The position numbers were made by a program, and so were the translations under genes. The notes below the pieces were generated by a model. The model saw nothing but the letters and a program-made list of their open reading frames with translations, was not told the DNA's origin and made no database searches. A DNA stretch of 64,000 bases from Eublepharis macularius (lineage: Eukaryota; Chordata; Lepidosauria; Squamata; Eublepharidae), in contig NC_072801.1 in assembly GCF_028583425.1 (NCBI RefSeq), forward strand, positions 60,279,766-60,343,765, given 5' to 3'. Shown here piece after piece: positions 46,001 to 55,036 of the stretch; the stretch's first letter is position 1, and each line of letters starts with the position of its first letter.

Positions 46001-49000
46001 AAAGGGAAATAAATATTTTAATGAACAAGTAAAGACATCTGGAAGAAGAAGAAGGATAATTAGGTGCCAGAGAACCCCCTCCTCTCCTGATCCTGAGGCT
46101 TTTGGGCCACCAGCAAAGAGATGTTGGGTAGCCAGCCAAAGGAGAAGTAAGACTTCATCCATCCCTTCATAATATTCTTGCCTGCTATATTATGAGGGAA
46201 GAGGGAAACTAAAATCTATTCAGAAATGTAAGCTTCCCTTCTTTTCCCAGGGAGCCATAATTCTAAAAGCTCCAGAATTGTATACAAGGAACAAGATTTG
46301 GAATAAAAGGGGAAAAGCTGCTGTAGCACAGTGGTTAAGTGGTTCAGCTGCAAATCAGCACTCTCCTGGTTCAAATCCCATCCTGCCATGAGCTCAGTAG
46401 GTGGCCTTGGGTAAGCCACGCCTCTAATCCCCAGCTGTATTGTGGGGATAATAATAACACTAACTTGTTCACTGTTCTAGGTGAGGCACTAATCTGTCTA
46501 GAAGAGCGGTATATAAGCGCAGTTATTAGCATTAGCATTAGCATTAAAGCCAAACCAGGTTCCTCACCTCTCACCGCTATCTGTACGGGGTCACTTGGTT
46601 CAGACCAGAGGAAGGGATACACACCGCTGTGATATTGACAGGAGTATTTCCCGGCGTCCTCTGCTGTCACCATGGATAGAGGAAATACAGTTGTGTTTCT
46701 GCTCCAGTCTGCCTTCTGTGATGCTATCAGGTCCCTGGATTTGAAGAGGGATAAATTTAGGCCATTCTCTGGCCCCTGGCACTCAATGGTGACATTGGAA
46801 CCTGGAGCAAGTGGCCCGCTTGGTCTCACATTGATGGAGGGTTTGGAGAGGCTGGGATCTGGGGGTAGGAAAAACACAGAACATGGAGTCATATTGCCTG
46901 ATAGTCAAACTTTATATTCTGTTGATCTTGATCTGCTTGATTTGTTACACAGCAGAGAGAGATGCAGGAAGCATGTCCTGCCCTCCTGGCTGCAAGATGG
47001 AGAAGAAGGGGGAGAAAAGGTGTTTAGCTGGAAGGAAGGAAGAGAACCCCTAAGAATAGCAAAGGGCTTTTATTTCACACTAATTTTGATTGGATCAATA
47101 GCCTCATTTGCTACCTGACAGATTCTGCTGATGCTGTGTATATTCAGGAATAGGTATATCCCGAGACAGCAGAGTGGAAGCATAGTTACTGGTACTAGGC
47201 ACAGAATTTAATATCCTGATAATCTCGGGTTTCATTTTTTAATACAACCCCCCTTACACACACCTTTGTAGCCCATAAGCTTGCAAAGCAATGTGTGGGC
47301 AACTGGCAGAAGTTGGGGGCAGGGGAGCGGAGAGAGAACTAGATGGGATTTCCTGTTGCCTAGATTTCAGTGCCATAAATACCTCTTATCCTTCCCATTG
47401 TAAACAGAATAAAAAGCAGTATTTTAAATAAATAAATGTCAGCAGGAAAAGCTATAGCCTTTTAGGCCTCACCAGCGGTTCCTGATTGCTTCCTCAGCAA
47501 AGCCACACCTCCTCATCTACTAAAGATTTTGGAGGGGCATGGGGCACATAGACACACTTGGGGGGTCATTGTTAAGGGTGCATACAACATTTACTCCATG
47601 TTTTATGGTTATTCCAGTAAACCCCACTCTGGAGTAGCTTCAGCCCAGGATTTCCCAATGCCTCATTACCCTTGGTCAGTAGGGCTGCCAACCTCCAGTA
47701 GGGCCTGGAGATCTCCCAGAATTACAAGTGATTTCTAGACTACAGAGTTCAGTTCCCCTGGAGAAAATGGCTGCTCAGGAGGGTGGACTCTATGGCATCA
47801 CATCCGTGCTGAGCCCCTCCCCTCCCCAAACACTGCCATCTCTAGGCACCACCCCCAAATCTCCAGGGAAGTCCCAACTGGAATTGGCAATCCTATTGGT
47901 CAGGCAGGTATGAAAGATTTGGAGAGGTCTTCAACTGCACTTCTTATGGGTAAGCAGACTTGCAGCAATCCTAAGTAGAGTTACTCCTGCCTAAGCTAGT
48001 GTTGCCAGGTCCCCCTCTCCTCCTGGCAGGAGGTGGGGGCCCTGGCACCTACCTGCTATGCTCATTGCGCTCCCAGACTTGCGCGATGACATCACTTCTG
48101 GGCAGTGACATCATTGTGCAGGCCACGGCTGCCATAGGAGCACTCCTGCGCTCCATGGAGGGCTGAATCAGCCTCAATCGAGCCCAAATTGGCCTGGAAT
48201 GGGCAGCTGTGGAGCGTGGGAGTGCTTCCACACACTGCAGCAGCCCGATCTGGGCTGATTCAGGCCCAAATTGTCCTGTTTTGGGCCCAAATCTGCCCAG
48301 AATCATAATCCCATGGCTGCCCCGGGAGTGCTCTTGCGCTCCATGGGGGGGGGGGGAAGGCTGAATCAGCCTGGATCAGGCCCAAATCGGCCTGGAATGG
48401 GCCGCTGCAGAGCATGGGAGTGCTTCCATGCTCCTCAATGGTCTGATCTGACCCAATTCAAGCCTGAATCAGCCCGTTCAGGCTTGAATCTGCCTGGATC
48501 ATAAGCCCACTGAAATAATTGAAATCAGTGGGCTTAGACTGGAGTAACCCTGCCTAGGATTGTACTGTTGGTATATTTGCCTGCCTGCACGACTGTGCTG
48601 ATTCCTCACCTCTCACAGTCAGCGCCACAGGATCACTTGGCTGTGACCAGACAAAGGGACTTTTCCTGCGTTGATATTGACAAGTGTAGCTCCCTGCATC
48701 CTCCAGCCTCACCATTGAGAGATGGAACTGAGTTGTATTTCTCCATGGGTCTGTTTTCTGTGATGTGCGAATCCAGGATTTGTGAAAGGAGAAGATCAAG
48801 CCATTCTCTGGCCCCTGGCACTCAATGATGGCATCTGTGCCCAAAGCATGCTGTCCACTGGGGTTCACCTTGATGGAGGGCTTGGAAAGGCTGAGATCTG
48901 AGGGCAGGAAAAGTGCAGTGTAGACACACAATTATGTTGACATTCAGACATCATATCCTACTGATTTTGACCTGACCAGTATTTTCATTTGCTGCCCAAC

Positions 49001-52000
49001 AGATTTTGTTGATGTTTAAATCCAGGAAAGTTTGTATTTTACCATAGCACAGTGAAAGCATAGTTTGTTTATTATTTAGTATTTTTATCCCACCCTTCTT
49101 GCAAAGATCTTACGCCAACATACATTATTCTTCCCTCCTCCGTTTTATCCTTTCATCAGCCCTGTCAAGTTAACGGAGAGAGTGAATGGTCTACCGACAC
49201 CCAGCAACCTTCATGGCTGAGTCGAGATTTGACCCTGGGTCTTCCAAATTCTAGTCTAATACTTTGCGCTGTAATGAAACCCAAGGGCCTCAAAATGCTT
49301 CAGGGTCTGATATACCATGAAGAATGTGGCTGAAGCAATAAAGCTCAGAGATTATAGGTGAGAAAAATGAAGATTCCAGTTTGTAAAGGTCTGAGTGAGT
49401 GAGTGAGACAGACAGACAGACAGACCAGACAGACAGACACAGACAGAATGGAGAACCAGAGATATTTGCATTGTGGTTCAAAACAAGCTAGAAGTTCTTT
49501 TAATGTCTCTTTCATATGAAAGATCTGGAAAGGGGAACGTTTACAAAATGTTTTTCTTAAGAGATGCTGCTAGTGGTTGGAAACATGGCAGATATGAAGG
49601 GGAAAGGATTAAACAGGTTTTGGAGAATTCTGCCTTGCTATGTCAATGAACACCCTGACCTGGATAGCCCAGGCAAGCCTGATTGCATCAGATCTTGGAA
49701 GCTAAGCAGGATCAGCCTTAGTTAGTAATTATATGGGAGGCTAGAGTTGCAGAGACAGGAGATGGCAAACCACTTCTGTTAGTCTCTTTGAAAGCCCCAT
49801 CAGGAGTCAGCATAGGTCAGCTATAACTTGATGGCACTTTCCACCACCGTGTCAATGAATGGAAAGTTTGGTGCTAGAGAGATGTCCCTGTTATCCACAA
49901 GAGATGAATTCTGAAGGATGTTGCAATTTATTCTTGCCTTGCCGTTAGTCATACACTGTTTCCACATGGAGCTTTTACTTTGGGTTTGTGTCTAAAATAG
50001 AGTAGTTTGGGTTTTTTTTTATTTTGCATAATCCACATGACACTGCCCTCTAGTCATCCTCTTTCTGTATGTTCCTCCATTTTACTGGGATTGTTCTCCA
50101 ATCTGGATTGGTACCATCTTTTGGGAAACATCAAAGCACAAAAGACTTCCCTGCCCTATTGCCTCCATTTGGGCTTTTAAAAAATGTTGATTGGCATATA
50201 ACATAAGCAATAATGATATTTCAGTTATTTTAAATATAGATTTTTAAAATAAATATAGATGTTTTTTTCCTTTTAAAGATTTCCTATGGCTCATTTGAAC
50301 CTGCAGTGGATGAAAGAACCCATTTCCCTTCTTTTTACTGTATGGTCCCTAATGAAGCCTTTCAGTATCAAGGAATAATCCAATTACTTCTCCATTTCAG
50401 TTACCAAGATTTTTAAAAAGCATGCCCCAGGGAGTGGCAGACATGAGAGGTGGCCATGGGGGTGGGATAGGGGAAGAAATATACAGAGGAAGCTACTTTG
50501 TTGCCAGGCTGAAAGCCTTTGCATTTGCAGTCGCAGAAGAAGGAACACAGATAAGCTGGAAGGAACTTTTGAAGAGCCAATGTGGAGTAGTGGTTAGAAT
50601 GGTTAGAGCAGTGGCTCTCAGTCAGCGGCTCACAAACTGCCACTTTTGCAATTACCATCGACCACAAAAGCCACATTTACTTCCGTCACCTGACACGAGC
50701 CCTGCAACTTAAGGAAACTCATAGCTTACCCAATCCTGTAGTGGCTGTTTCAGGGAGGAAACATCTGCCAACCACAAGGCCTACCAGCTGAGAGCCGTGC
50801 CTACTTTCCTGAAACCTGGGGTAGGTGCCCCAGTGCTCAGAAAACTCACAGGTGACACGTCAAAGAGCCACACGTAGCTCCCAAGCCACTGAGTGGGTAT
50901 CACTATTTTAGAGTGTCAGGCTGGGATCTGGGAGGCCCAGGTTTGAACCCCCACTCTGCCATGGAGGCTTGCTGGGTGACTTTGAGCCACTCACACATAC
51001 ATAGCCTGAAGGTTGAAAAGGGAGTCTGGCTTTTCAGTTTTTAGTCTGGCTCCTAGAATGAAAGAAAATTGGTCAAGGTCTGCTATAACTGACGTGTATG
51101 AGGAGGTTATGGTGTAACACTAGGTGCAGAATTGCATCATTAAGCTTGAATGTGTGGACAGTTGCTAGAAGCAGTCAGGTGTGTTTGTGTGTGTGTAGAC
51201 TGGAATCAAATCAGATGTGTCATAGCCAAGATTTCAGTGTCCAAATAGTTCTTTTCCTCTCCCCATTGCTAGTACATGCATAATAGTCCACATTTCCATT
51301 ATTTCTACAGTTTGCATACACATGACGAGTTTGAGGTATTGCTGTGCAAACCACACATATCCTTGGCAATTTTCATTCCTATTGGATAGCTGTGGGATTT
51401 GCCTGCCACTTAACAGTCAGCATATACAATGGTAGTCTTTTTGTCTCCCCAAAAATTCCTGGTTGCCTTATTTGCATATCCCCACCTCCAGGGGCAGCTC
51501 TGTACTTGGGGACACAACTGCTCACAGTTGCAACCCTTGAAGGAGGGAGAAAGAAGCAGGCTCCAGGTGCTGCTTGCAGCTGCCCTGTCTGGGGCTCGGG
51601 CAGTGGCCTCTGGTGGCAGTGGTGGCTCACAACAACTACCTCACACAGGGCAAAGGTAACCTCTTGCTTAGGCCCAGCTGGGGAAGATGGCAGTGGGTGG
51701 CAGTGATTTGGGGAGCCCACCCTGGACTTCTGCTCAGGACCCCGGACTCACTAAGACTTCCCCTTCCTGCCTCCTCATCTGCCTTTGATAGGACTTTAGT
51801 ACAGGCTTGGGGGGGTCATTGTTAAGGGTCAGAAACTGGCTATGTGTAGCATTGAGAAGGGCATTCTGAGCTTTATTGGTCAGTCCAACAGGTAGAGTGG
51901 CTCCAATTCACATTTTCATGATGCTTCTGCGTAGTTTTTCCATATAGTGGACTTGGCCAAGCTCCACAAAATATTCGGAGAGGTCTAATTACGCACTTTT

Positions 52001-54676
52001 CATAAGTAAAGGGAGGGGTCTGGGTTCTTGACTGTAACTTTGGGCAGCTAATGTTCTATAGTACATTCTGCACTTCTGTTTGTGCCTGAGAGCGGAACTA
52101 CAAGTGACAAAAGGCACAGGTTGGACACTTGTCAGCTTCCCTCAAGTTTTGATGGGAAATGTAGGCATCCTAGTCTTGCAGCTTGGCTCCCTGACTGCTG
52201 TCCAATGGACTTTTCAACTGTCACTTGTCCAACATTCCGCCAAGCTGCCTACATTTCCCATCAGAACTTGAGGGAAGCTGACAAGTGTCCAACCTGTGCC
52301 TTTTGTCACTTGTAGTTCCGCTCTGAGTTAATTTACTAAAGCTAGAACTTATTTACTAAACACTTCCTTAAATATCCCCATGTTTATGAAGAACCTCATG
52401 TTGGTGACTCCATGCAGGTGTCATGAATTTTTGCTGTGTGAAATGCATGCATGCTTAGCCAGCTTTTGGACAGATGAATCTGCTAAGTGTGACCATGCAG
52501 GAGAAGGCTGGACGAGAATAAGGTTAGGTCTCCCAAGTCACATAGACTTGCAAGATCACTGATGGCTACTGACTGTGGCCCGACAAAGACCTTCTGTAGC
52601 CACTGGGAGAGAGCAGCACCACTTTGGCAAATGTCTGCTGGACAGCACCTCCATCTGGGTCTGCTTGGGAAGGGGAGGAATAACATGACTGGAGTAAATG
52701 GGTTGGATCCAACCAGCTTTTCTTCTGGGGAACAAACCCCCCCCCCCCCACAAGAGGCTATGCTGGGGATCATGGGACCTGCATGGACAAGAGGCATGGA
52801 GGATGGGGGCTGTAATAGAGAATGGCATTAGGAAGGACTGAAAAAGCTGGCTGGATCCAGTCCATATTTTCCCCACCATCTCTAAGGCTACTTAGGTATC
52901 TGTTCCCTCTTTCTTACTGTCCATCCTTTTACTATAACCACATGCAAATGGTTCTGTGGATTAGATTCTGAAAGTCCCCATTAGGAGCTCCACCAGTGGA
53001 AAATATTTGGTTCCTTACCTCTTGCAACAAGCTCCACAGGATCACTTGGCTCTGACCAGATGAAGGAATTTACGCTGCTATAATGTTGACATGTGTAGTT
53101 TCCTGCATTTTTTGATGTCACCGTGGAGAAAGGGAACTTGGCTGTACCTCCAACTTGTTCTGCTATCTGTAATAATATCTGTTTCTTTGATTTATGCAGA
53201 GAAAAAATCAGACCACGCTCTGCTCCCCAGCATTCAATAATGACATTGACTCCTAAAGCATGAGGTCTGTAATTCACCTGGATGGAAGGTTTGGGGAGGT
53301 TGGGATCTAGAGACAGGAAGAAGGCAATGAAGTCCTTGAGTCGAGTAATTTGTTGTTCAGGTTCTGTATTGTGTTGAATCCAGTCACAAAGAACAGATTT
53401 TCATTTCATCTAGTCTAGATATTTTCAGTGTTGCTAGTAAGATTAATGATTGGCAAAACTAGAAGACGCTATTTTAATCGAATGTGTATGTTGTACATCT
53501 GTTATATATAGTAACATCTGATTCCTGGCATTTGATGGGGTGTTGACGCTTGGAGATTGACACATTTTTTATACTTCTGTGTTACGGACATTGTCCATGA
53601 TCCCGCCACTACATGTGAACACGGTTTTATGTGACTAAGGCAACATACATATTTTCCAGTTTTGGCAAGCATGAACACTTGTACCTGCAACAAATCTGCA
53701 TTTCTGATTGTGTGCACCAAAGCTGGAAAATGTGTGTTTCTCTGTTCATAGAAAATGGTGATCACGCAGATTTAGAGGGTAGCACATACCAAAACTTGGG
53801 GAGGGCTCTGATTTGACCATCAAACAGTCTATTCTGTGGATCAAGGGATCTGCATGGACAAAAGCCATGTGGGATTGGACTGCGGTAAGGAGGAAAGCAG
53901 GGCCAGGGTGAGCAAAAAATCCTGTAATGACTGGAAGGGTTGAGGCTCTCTTGAGTTGCGACTGGACAGAAAGCTTGAAGAGGCTGGGATCTTGGGATGG
54001 GCCAAATGCAATGAAATGCTTTGATCCAACAGATGGTTGTCCTGTCCCATCACAAATTTAGTCTGGAACACAACTATTGTGAACGTTGTTAGTCAAATTG
54101 ATGGAAAGCACAAGCACAAGAATTTGAACTGCCTGTACATTTGAAATCAATACATTAAGGCTGTTTGAAATGTTTTCATGTTTGCAATATTTTAGTTTTA
54201 ATGTTGGCCACATTGGGGATCCTCAGTTGGGTGGAAAGGTGGCATAGAAACAATTTTAATAAATAAAAAAATAATTTTAGTCATTGCAGCTTTTTTTTCT
54301 GTTTGATTTACACATGCAGGAAATGCAAAACTAATTTAAGTGCCATGTGTGAAAATTGTGTGCAAGGACCGAGCCAGACACTCACCTTTTAAGAAGATGT
54401 TCACGTTATCACTTGGTTCAGACCATTGTGTACACGGGTAGAAGCAATACCGACACCTGTAGCTCCCGGCATCTGATAGTTTGGTGTTGGTTATGGAGAA
54501 TATAGCAACACCTGCCCACATCTTCATTCCTTTCTGAGACACAGAATTACCTTCTTTGTAGAAATAGAAATCTGCATTTGGGCTGTCTTCCCTCTTACAG
54601 TAGATGTTGACACTTCCACCCAGGGTAACCACCTCACCAGGGCTCACAAAGATGGAAGGTTTGCTATATCCTTGTC
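33869..54676 (-). CDS. Receptor B: four-Ig ITIM-bearing LRC-type receptor, signal exons not seen
   Basis: A paralogue of receptor A, predicted to be an inhibitory leukocyte surface receptor. Exons in transcription order are 54676-54386, 53306-53019, 48897-48610, 46858-46568 (Ig1-4), 44453-44355 (membrane), 43160-43123 (linker) and 34027-33869 (tail). Every exon is open and phases match as in receptor A. Ig2-4 start D(P/L)xL(S/P)KPSI and end WSxPSDPV, the LRC hallmark. The membrane span TIVWAGCAAGLLLFLFLLFF is uncharged. Tail motifs are VTYAVL and CVYASV, 25 residues apart. The linker-to-tail intron is 9.1 kb against 1.5 kb in receptor A, swollen by the L1 and several MITEs. No leader exon is visible in the 1.1 kb before the retroviral LTR, so it either lies beyond the provirus or is lost. 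I cannot exclude that Ig1-2 and Ig3-4 belong to two genes, but no membrane or leader exon separates them. Confidence 0.78.
34796..34890 (-). mobile_element. Truncated hAT-type MITE, reverse orientation
   Basis: GCCAACTCTAGGTTGGGAAA, then GGAGATTTGGAGG and GGGTTTGGGGAGGGGAG, is the inverted 3' half of the family at 47680. A second truncated piece lies at 35319-35412. Confidence 0.5.
34929..35161. mobile_element. Palindromic TNA-type MITE, copy 2 (GAGCGGAAC subtype)
   Basis: 233 bp. Ends GAGCGGAACTACAAGTGAC and its inverse, flanked by TCA (34926-34928) and TTA (35162-35164). The central part is longer than in the GAGCCAAGC subtype. Confidence 0.8.
35736..35936. mobile_element. Palindromic TNA-type MITE, copy 3
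   Basis: 201 bp, GAGCCAAACTACAAGTGACG to GCTTGGCTC, with TGA at 35733-35735 and 35937-35939. Confidence 0.85.
36675..36900 (+). mobile_element. tRNA-derived SINE
   Basis: AGTGTAGTATAGTGGTTAGA at the head, GGTTAGAATCACC as B box, then GGGTTGTTGTGAGGATAAT and an AATAAAT-rich tail. Confidence 0.7.
37863..37879. repeat. L1 target-site duplication, left
   Basis: AGAAGTATAGCTGAATT, repeated exactly at 42555-42571. The preceding TT and the AGAA at the join fit the L1 endonuclease preference TT|AAAA. Confidence 0.92.
37880..38125 (+). CDS. L1 ORF1 protein, C-terminal fragment
   Basis: About 80 codons open from the truncation point. It contains YKVLIQILKDMKIRYRW and FEFGGAKKRIRSEREMERF, the C-terminal domain that helps ORF1 trimers bind RNA. 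The coiled coil and RRM are missing because of truncation. The TGA stop overlaps the ORF2 start as ATGA. Confidence 0.85.
   Translation, partial: DPLEIDGKTIIIMKELPRSVLLDRKKYKVLIQILKDMKIRYRWELPEGVSFEFGGAKKRIRSEREMERFIKDNEKDLPTRS
38122..41883 (+). CDS. L1 ORF2 protein: endonuclease and reverse transcriptase, 1253 aa, open
   Basis: It nicks target DNA and copies L1 RNA at the nick. The AP-like endonuclease occupies residues 1-235, with SWNVNGLN, QETH (Glu40), YAPN (Tyr110), GDFN (Asp140, Asn142) and GSDHN (Asp228, His229), so all catalytic positions are present. The reverse transcriptase has GPDGLTAKFYK, a palm Asp in FVDAEKAFD, GTRQGCPLSPLLF, and FADD at 695-698. A C-terminal Cys/His motif (CWKC... 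H... C) is at about 1112-1129. Human ORF2p has 1275 aa, so this is full length. Codon use is A-rich, as in L1s. The start is chosen because it is the first ATG after ORF1 and overlaps its stop. Confidence 0.96.
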   Translation: MSMECKVLSWNVNGLNSPNKRKNTFHWLLKQKCDIVCLQETHIRKQDVKYLKSGKLGKEYVAASNKKKRGVVLYIKEELQPKFVMRDVEARFVAVECIWNLKRVLVVGLYAPNGAKESFFEDLRKHLDDLAYDQIILAGDFNGVTDLELDKKTTTAQKKRGLLPKLFFELIQQETLEDVWRREYPKSRQFTFYSARHSTLSRIDMIWASKDLALWTKEVEIMPMVGSDHNPIMWKFGKKRKRKAWRINEDLLQERENMEILRRETKFFIQYNVNKEVPTNKVWDAYKAVVGGILMDLNGRARKKKEEKRQEIEEKIKAKETQLKKRPGKKKVYQEIKILQEQLTAMSNKELEWNLKRLNQKAFEGANKPGKYLAWQLKKKREKKIINKICEDNKTYLEQATISRAFYKFYAKLYNKKEVNKESIASYLEKTKLPEISEAWRNKLNSEVTDEEISKAIQSANLGKAPGPDGLTAKFYKTMANELAPFLKEVMNGVLRDQRIPETWSEANISLIPKEGQDLTNVKNYRPISLLNNDYKIFAKILAERLKGWLSEVIEEEQAGFLPDRQIRDNLRTVINAIEYYDKRCDKEVGFFFVDAEKAFDNLNWDFMFATMEKLQLGERFIRAIKEIYRDQTAAIVVNDELTKKLTISKGTRQGCPLSPLLFILVLEILMIQIRQDDEIRGIKIKDYSYKVRAFADDIMLIVEDPLENMPRVIDKIKEFGDLAGFFINKKKSKILCKNMTKQKQQLLMETTDCEVTSKVKYLGVELTAKNIDLFKNNYEKLWTQIERDLIKWNRLNLSWLGRIAAVKMNVLPRVMFLLQTIPIIRDSKQFEKWQRKISDFVWAGKKPRVKVKVLQDAKERGGMQLPNLRLYHDAICLVWLKEWMTLKNKKLLALEGYKKIFGWHAYLWHDKVKVNSMFLHHFVRRSLYIIWKKYRIYLQEGTPLWVVPYEVIDPRAVDNEQQCLTYKEITKTEASKLRIKTQEELSPNYDWFQYRQIRDLYNSDSVKGGIRIENSELEQTLLKEDKKRISKVYQVLLKWYTEDEIVKTQMVKWAINFNKEITMEAWEYLWKTTMKTTTCINIKENIHKMIYRWYMTPKKIALGNLNTSNKCWKCKKHEGSLYHMWWSCEVARQYWGEIIREMSEILQFQINKNPELLLLNLGMEGIPAQHRTLIFYMTAAARLLYAQKWKVQEVPTMEDWTYKLLYMAEMDKMTRKLRDLDSGQFNTDWEKLKQYLENKWEVGGKLWQFENY
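42555..42571. repeat. L1 target-site duplication, right
   Basis: Exact copy of 37863-37879, directly after the A-rich 3' end. Confidence 0.92.
43123..43160 (-). CDS. Receptor B cytoplasmic linker exon (38 bp)
   Basis: It runs from GATTTACAG to GTAAGAAAC, phase 1 to phase 0, encoding CTESERSQPVNL. It is paralogous to 19420-19460. Confidence 0.8.
43813..44147. mobile_element. hAT-type palindromic MITE (335 bp)
   Basis: TAGATGTA is duplicated exactly at 43805-43812 and 44148-44155. The ends are CAGGGCTTTTTTTC and AAAAAAAGCTCTG. Inside is a GC-rich inverted repeat (GGGGAGTTGAGATTGCCC and its inverse). The 8-bp duplication and CAG... ends fit hAT. Confidence 0.88.
44355..44453 (-). CDS. Receptor B transmembrane exon
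   Basis: 99 bp, phase 1-1, from TTACAACAG to GTAAGTGAG. It is nearly identical to the receptor A exon, ending FAFVLYRKRRK, with no charge in the span. Confidence 0.9.
45690..45891. mobile_element. Palindromic TNA-type MITE, copy 4
   Basis: 202 bp, GAGCCAAGCTACACGTGACG to GCTTGGCTC, flanked by TTA (45687-45689) and TAA (45892-45894). Confidence 0.83.
46312..46535 (+). mobile_element. tRNA-derived SINE with hexamer tail
   Basis: GTAGCACAGTGGTTAAGTGG head, GGTTCAAATCCC B box, GAGCGGTATATAAGCGC near the end, then a TTAGCA microsatellite. Its last bases are 33 bp from the Ig4 exon donor of receptor B. Confidence 0.75.
46568..46858 (-). CDS. Receptor B Ig domain 4 exon
   Basis: 291 bp, phase 1-1, begins DPSLSKPSINVRPSG, with VTIEC and KYSC, ending WSEPSDPVQIAVRG. 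It is the membrane-proximal domain. Confidence 0.9.
47680..47895 (+). mobile_element. hAT-type MITE (216 bp)
   Basis: TTGGTCAG is duplicated exactly at 47672-47679 and 47896-47903. The ends TAGGGCTGCCAACCTCCAG and TTGGCAATCCTA form an imperfect inverted repeat of about 35 bp. Related copies lie at 10864-11037, 34796-34890, 35319-35412 and, decayed, 1130-1345. Confidence 0.88.
48610..48897 (-). CDS. Receptor B Ig domain 3 exon
   Basis: 288 bp, phase 1-1, begins DLSLSKPSIKVNPSG, with AIIEC and SYTC, ending WSQPSDPVALTVRG. Confidence 0.88.
49075..49270 (-). mobile_element. tRNA-derived SINE, old
   Basis: On the - strand GGGTCAAATCTCGACTC resembles a B box followed by SINE body sequence. Confidence 0.45.
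49396..49446. repeat. Microsatellite (GAGT)n/(GACA)n
   Basis: Simple repeat GAGTGAGTGAGT followed by (ACAG)n-type units. Confidence 0.8.
49645..49850 (+). mobile_element. 5S-rRNA-derived SINE
   Basis: CCCTGACCTGGATAGCCC, then GCATCAGATCTTGGAAGC and TAAGCAGGATCAGCC, as in 5S rRNA, with the same tail as the copy at 7905. Confidence 0.8.
50574..51005 (+). mobile_element. tRNA-derived SINE split by a hAT-type insertion
   Basis: The SINE head (CCAATGTGGAGTAGTGGTT) ends at GGTTAGAG and resumes after 50905 with TTTTAGAGTGTCAGGCTGGG and the B box GGTTTGAACCCCC. Confidence 0.75.
50609..50905. mobile_element. hAT-type MITE nested in the SINE
   Basis: It begins CAGTGGCTCTCAGTCAGCGG; the right end, read inverted, is TAGTGATACCCACTCAGTGG, an imperfect terminal repeat. 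The flanks GGTTAGAG and TTTTAGAG are a decayed 8-bp duplication of SINE sequence. Confidence 0.7.
52090..52323. mobile_element. Palindromic TNA-type MITE, copy 5 (GAGCGGAAC subtype)
   Basis: 234 bp, with TGA at 52087-52089 and 52324-52326. It is closely related to copy 2, including the central CAATGGACTTTTCAACTGTC segment (in the other orientation). Confidence 0.85.
53019..53306 (-). CDS. Receptor B Ig domain 2 exon
   Basis: 288 bp, phase 1-1, begins DPNLPKPSIQVNY, with VIIEC and NYTC, ending WSEPSDPVELVARG. The acceptor is TCTCTAG and the donor GTAAGG. Confidence 0.88.
53945..53995 (-). pseudogene. Possible remnant of an Ig exon start
   Basis: On the - strand CCCAAGATCCCAGCCTCTTC mimics the acceptor and first codons (DPSL) of the neighbouring Ig exons, then loses similarity. 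It may be a truncated exon copy between Ig1 and Ig2 of receptor B. Confidence 0.3.
54386..54676 (-). CDS. Receptor B Ig domain 1 exon
   Basis: 291 bp, phase 1-1, begins QGYSKPSIFVSPG, with VNIYC and SYRC. It is closest to Ig1 and Ig2 of receptor A. The acceptor is TCTGTTCCAG. Confidence 0.88.
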
Positions 54677-54883
54677 CTGGAACAGAAAGAGAACAACTGG
54701 GATTTTCTTCTCTTGGAGCAGAAGGAGGATGATCTCATTCGATGTGCCTGCCTGGCCTACCAATCAATATGTTTTCCCCCACCTTTCTTTCTAAGGCCTA
54801 GCATAGCCTCTTCTGCCTGTAGGTCTCTCCTGTGTTCTACTCTACTCTTCCATACTCTGCTCTGCTCTTATATGGCTAGAAGG

Positions 54884-55036
54884 GGCCGTTTTCACATGGC
54901 TTACCTGAAGCCATGCCATGCCACAACTTTGCGGATCGTGCCAGGGAAAACACGATATTTTGCATTTCCCCCGGCACGATCCGCAACGTTGCGGCATGGC
55001 GCAGCTTCAGGTAAGCCGTGTGGAAACAGCCAGGGC
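54884..55036. mobile_element. Inverted-repeat element, about 150 bp
   Basis: GGCCGTTTTCACATGGCTTA... CCTGAAGC pairs with GCTTCAGGTAAGCC... GTGTGGAAACAGCC, and GCACGATCCGCAACGTTGCGG is matched on the other arm. AGG occurs on both sides, but this is too short to prove the target site. Confidence 0.6.

Noticed and set aside
48000-48540. GC-rich stretch with repeated GGGCCCAAATC-like words, considered as a gene or CpG island
   Set aside because: It appears to be two imperfect inverted or tandem copies of a repeat (GAATCAGCCTGGATC...) with no stable open frame or splice context.
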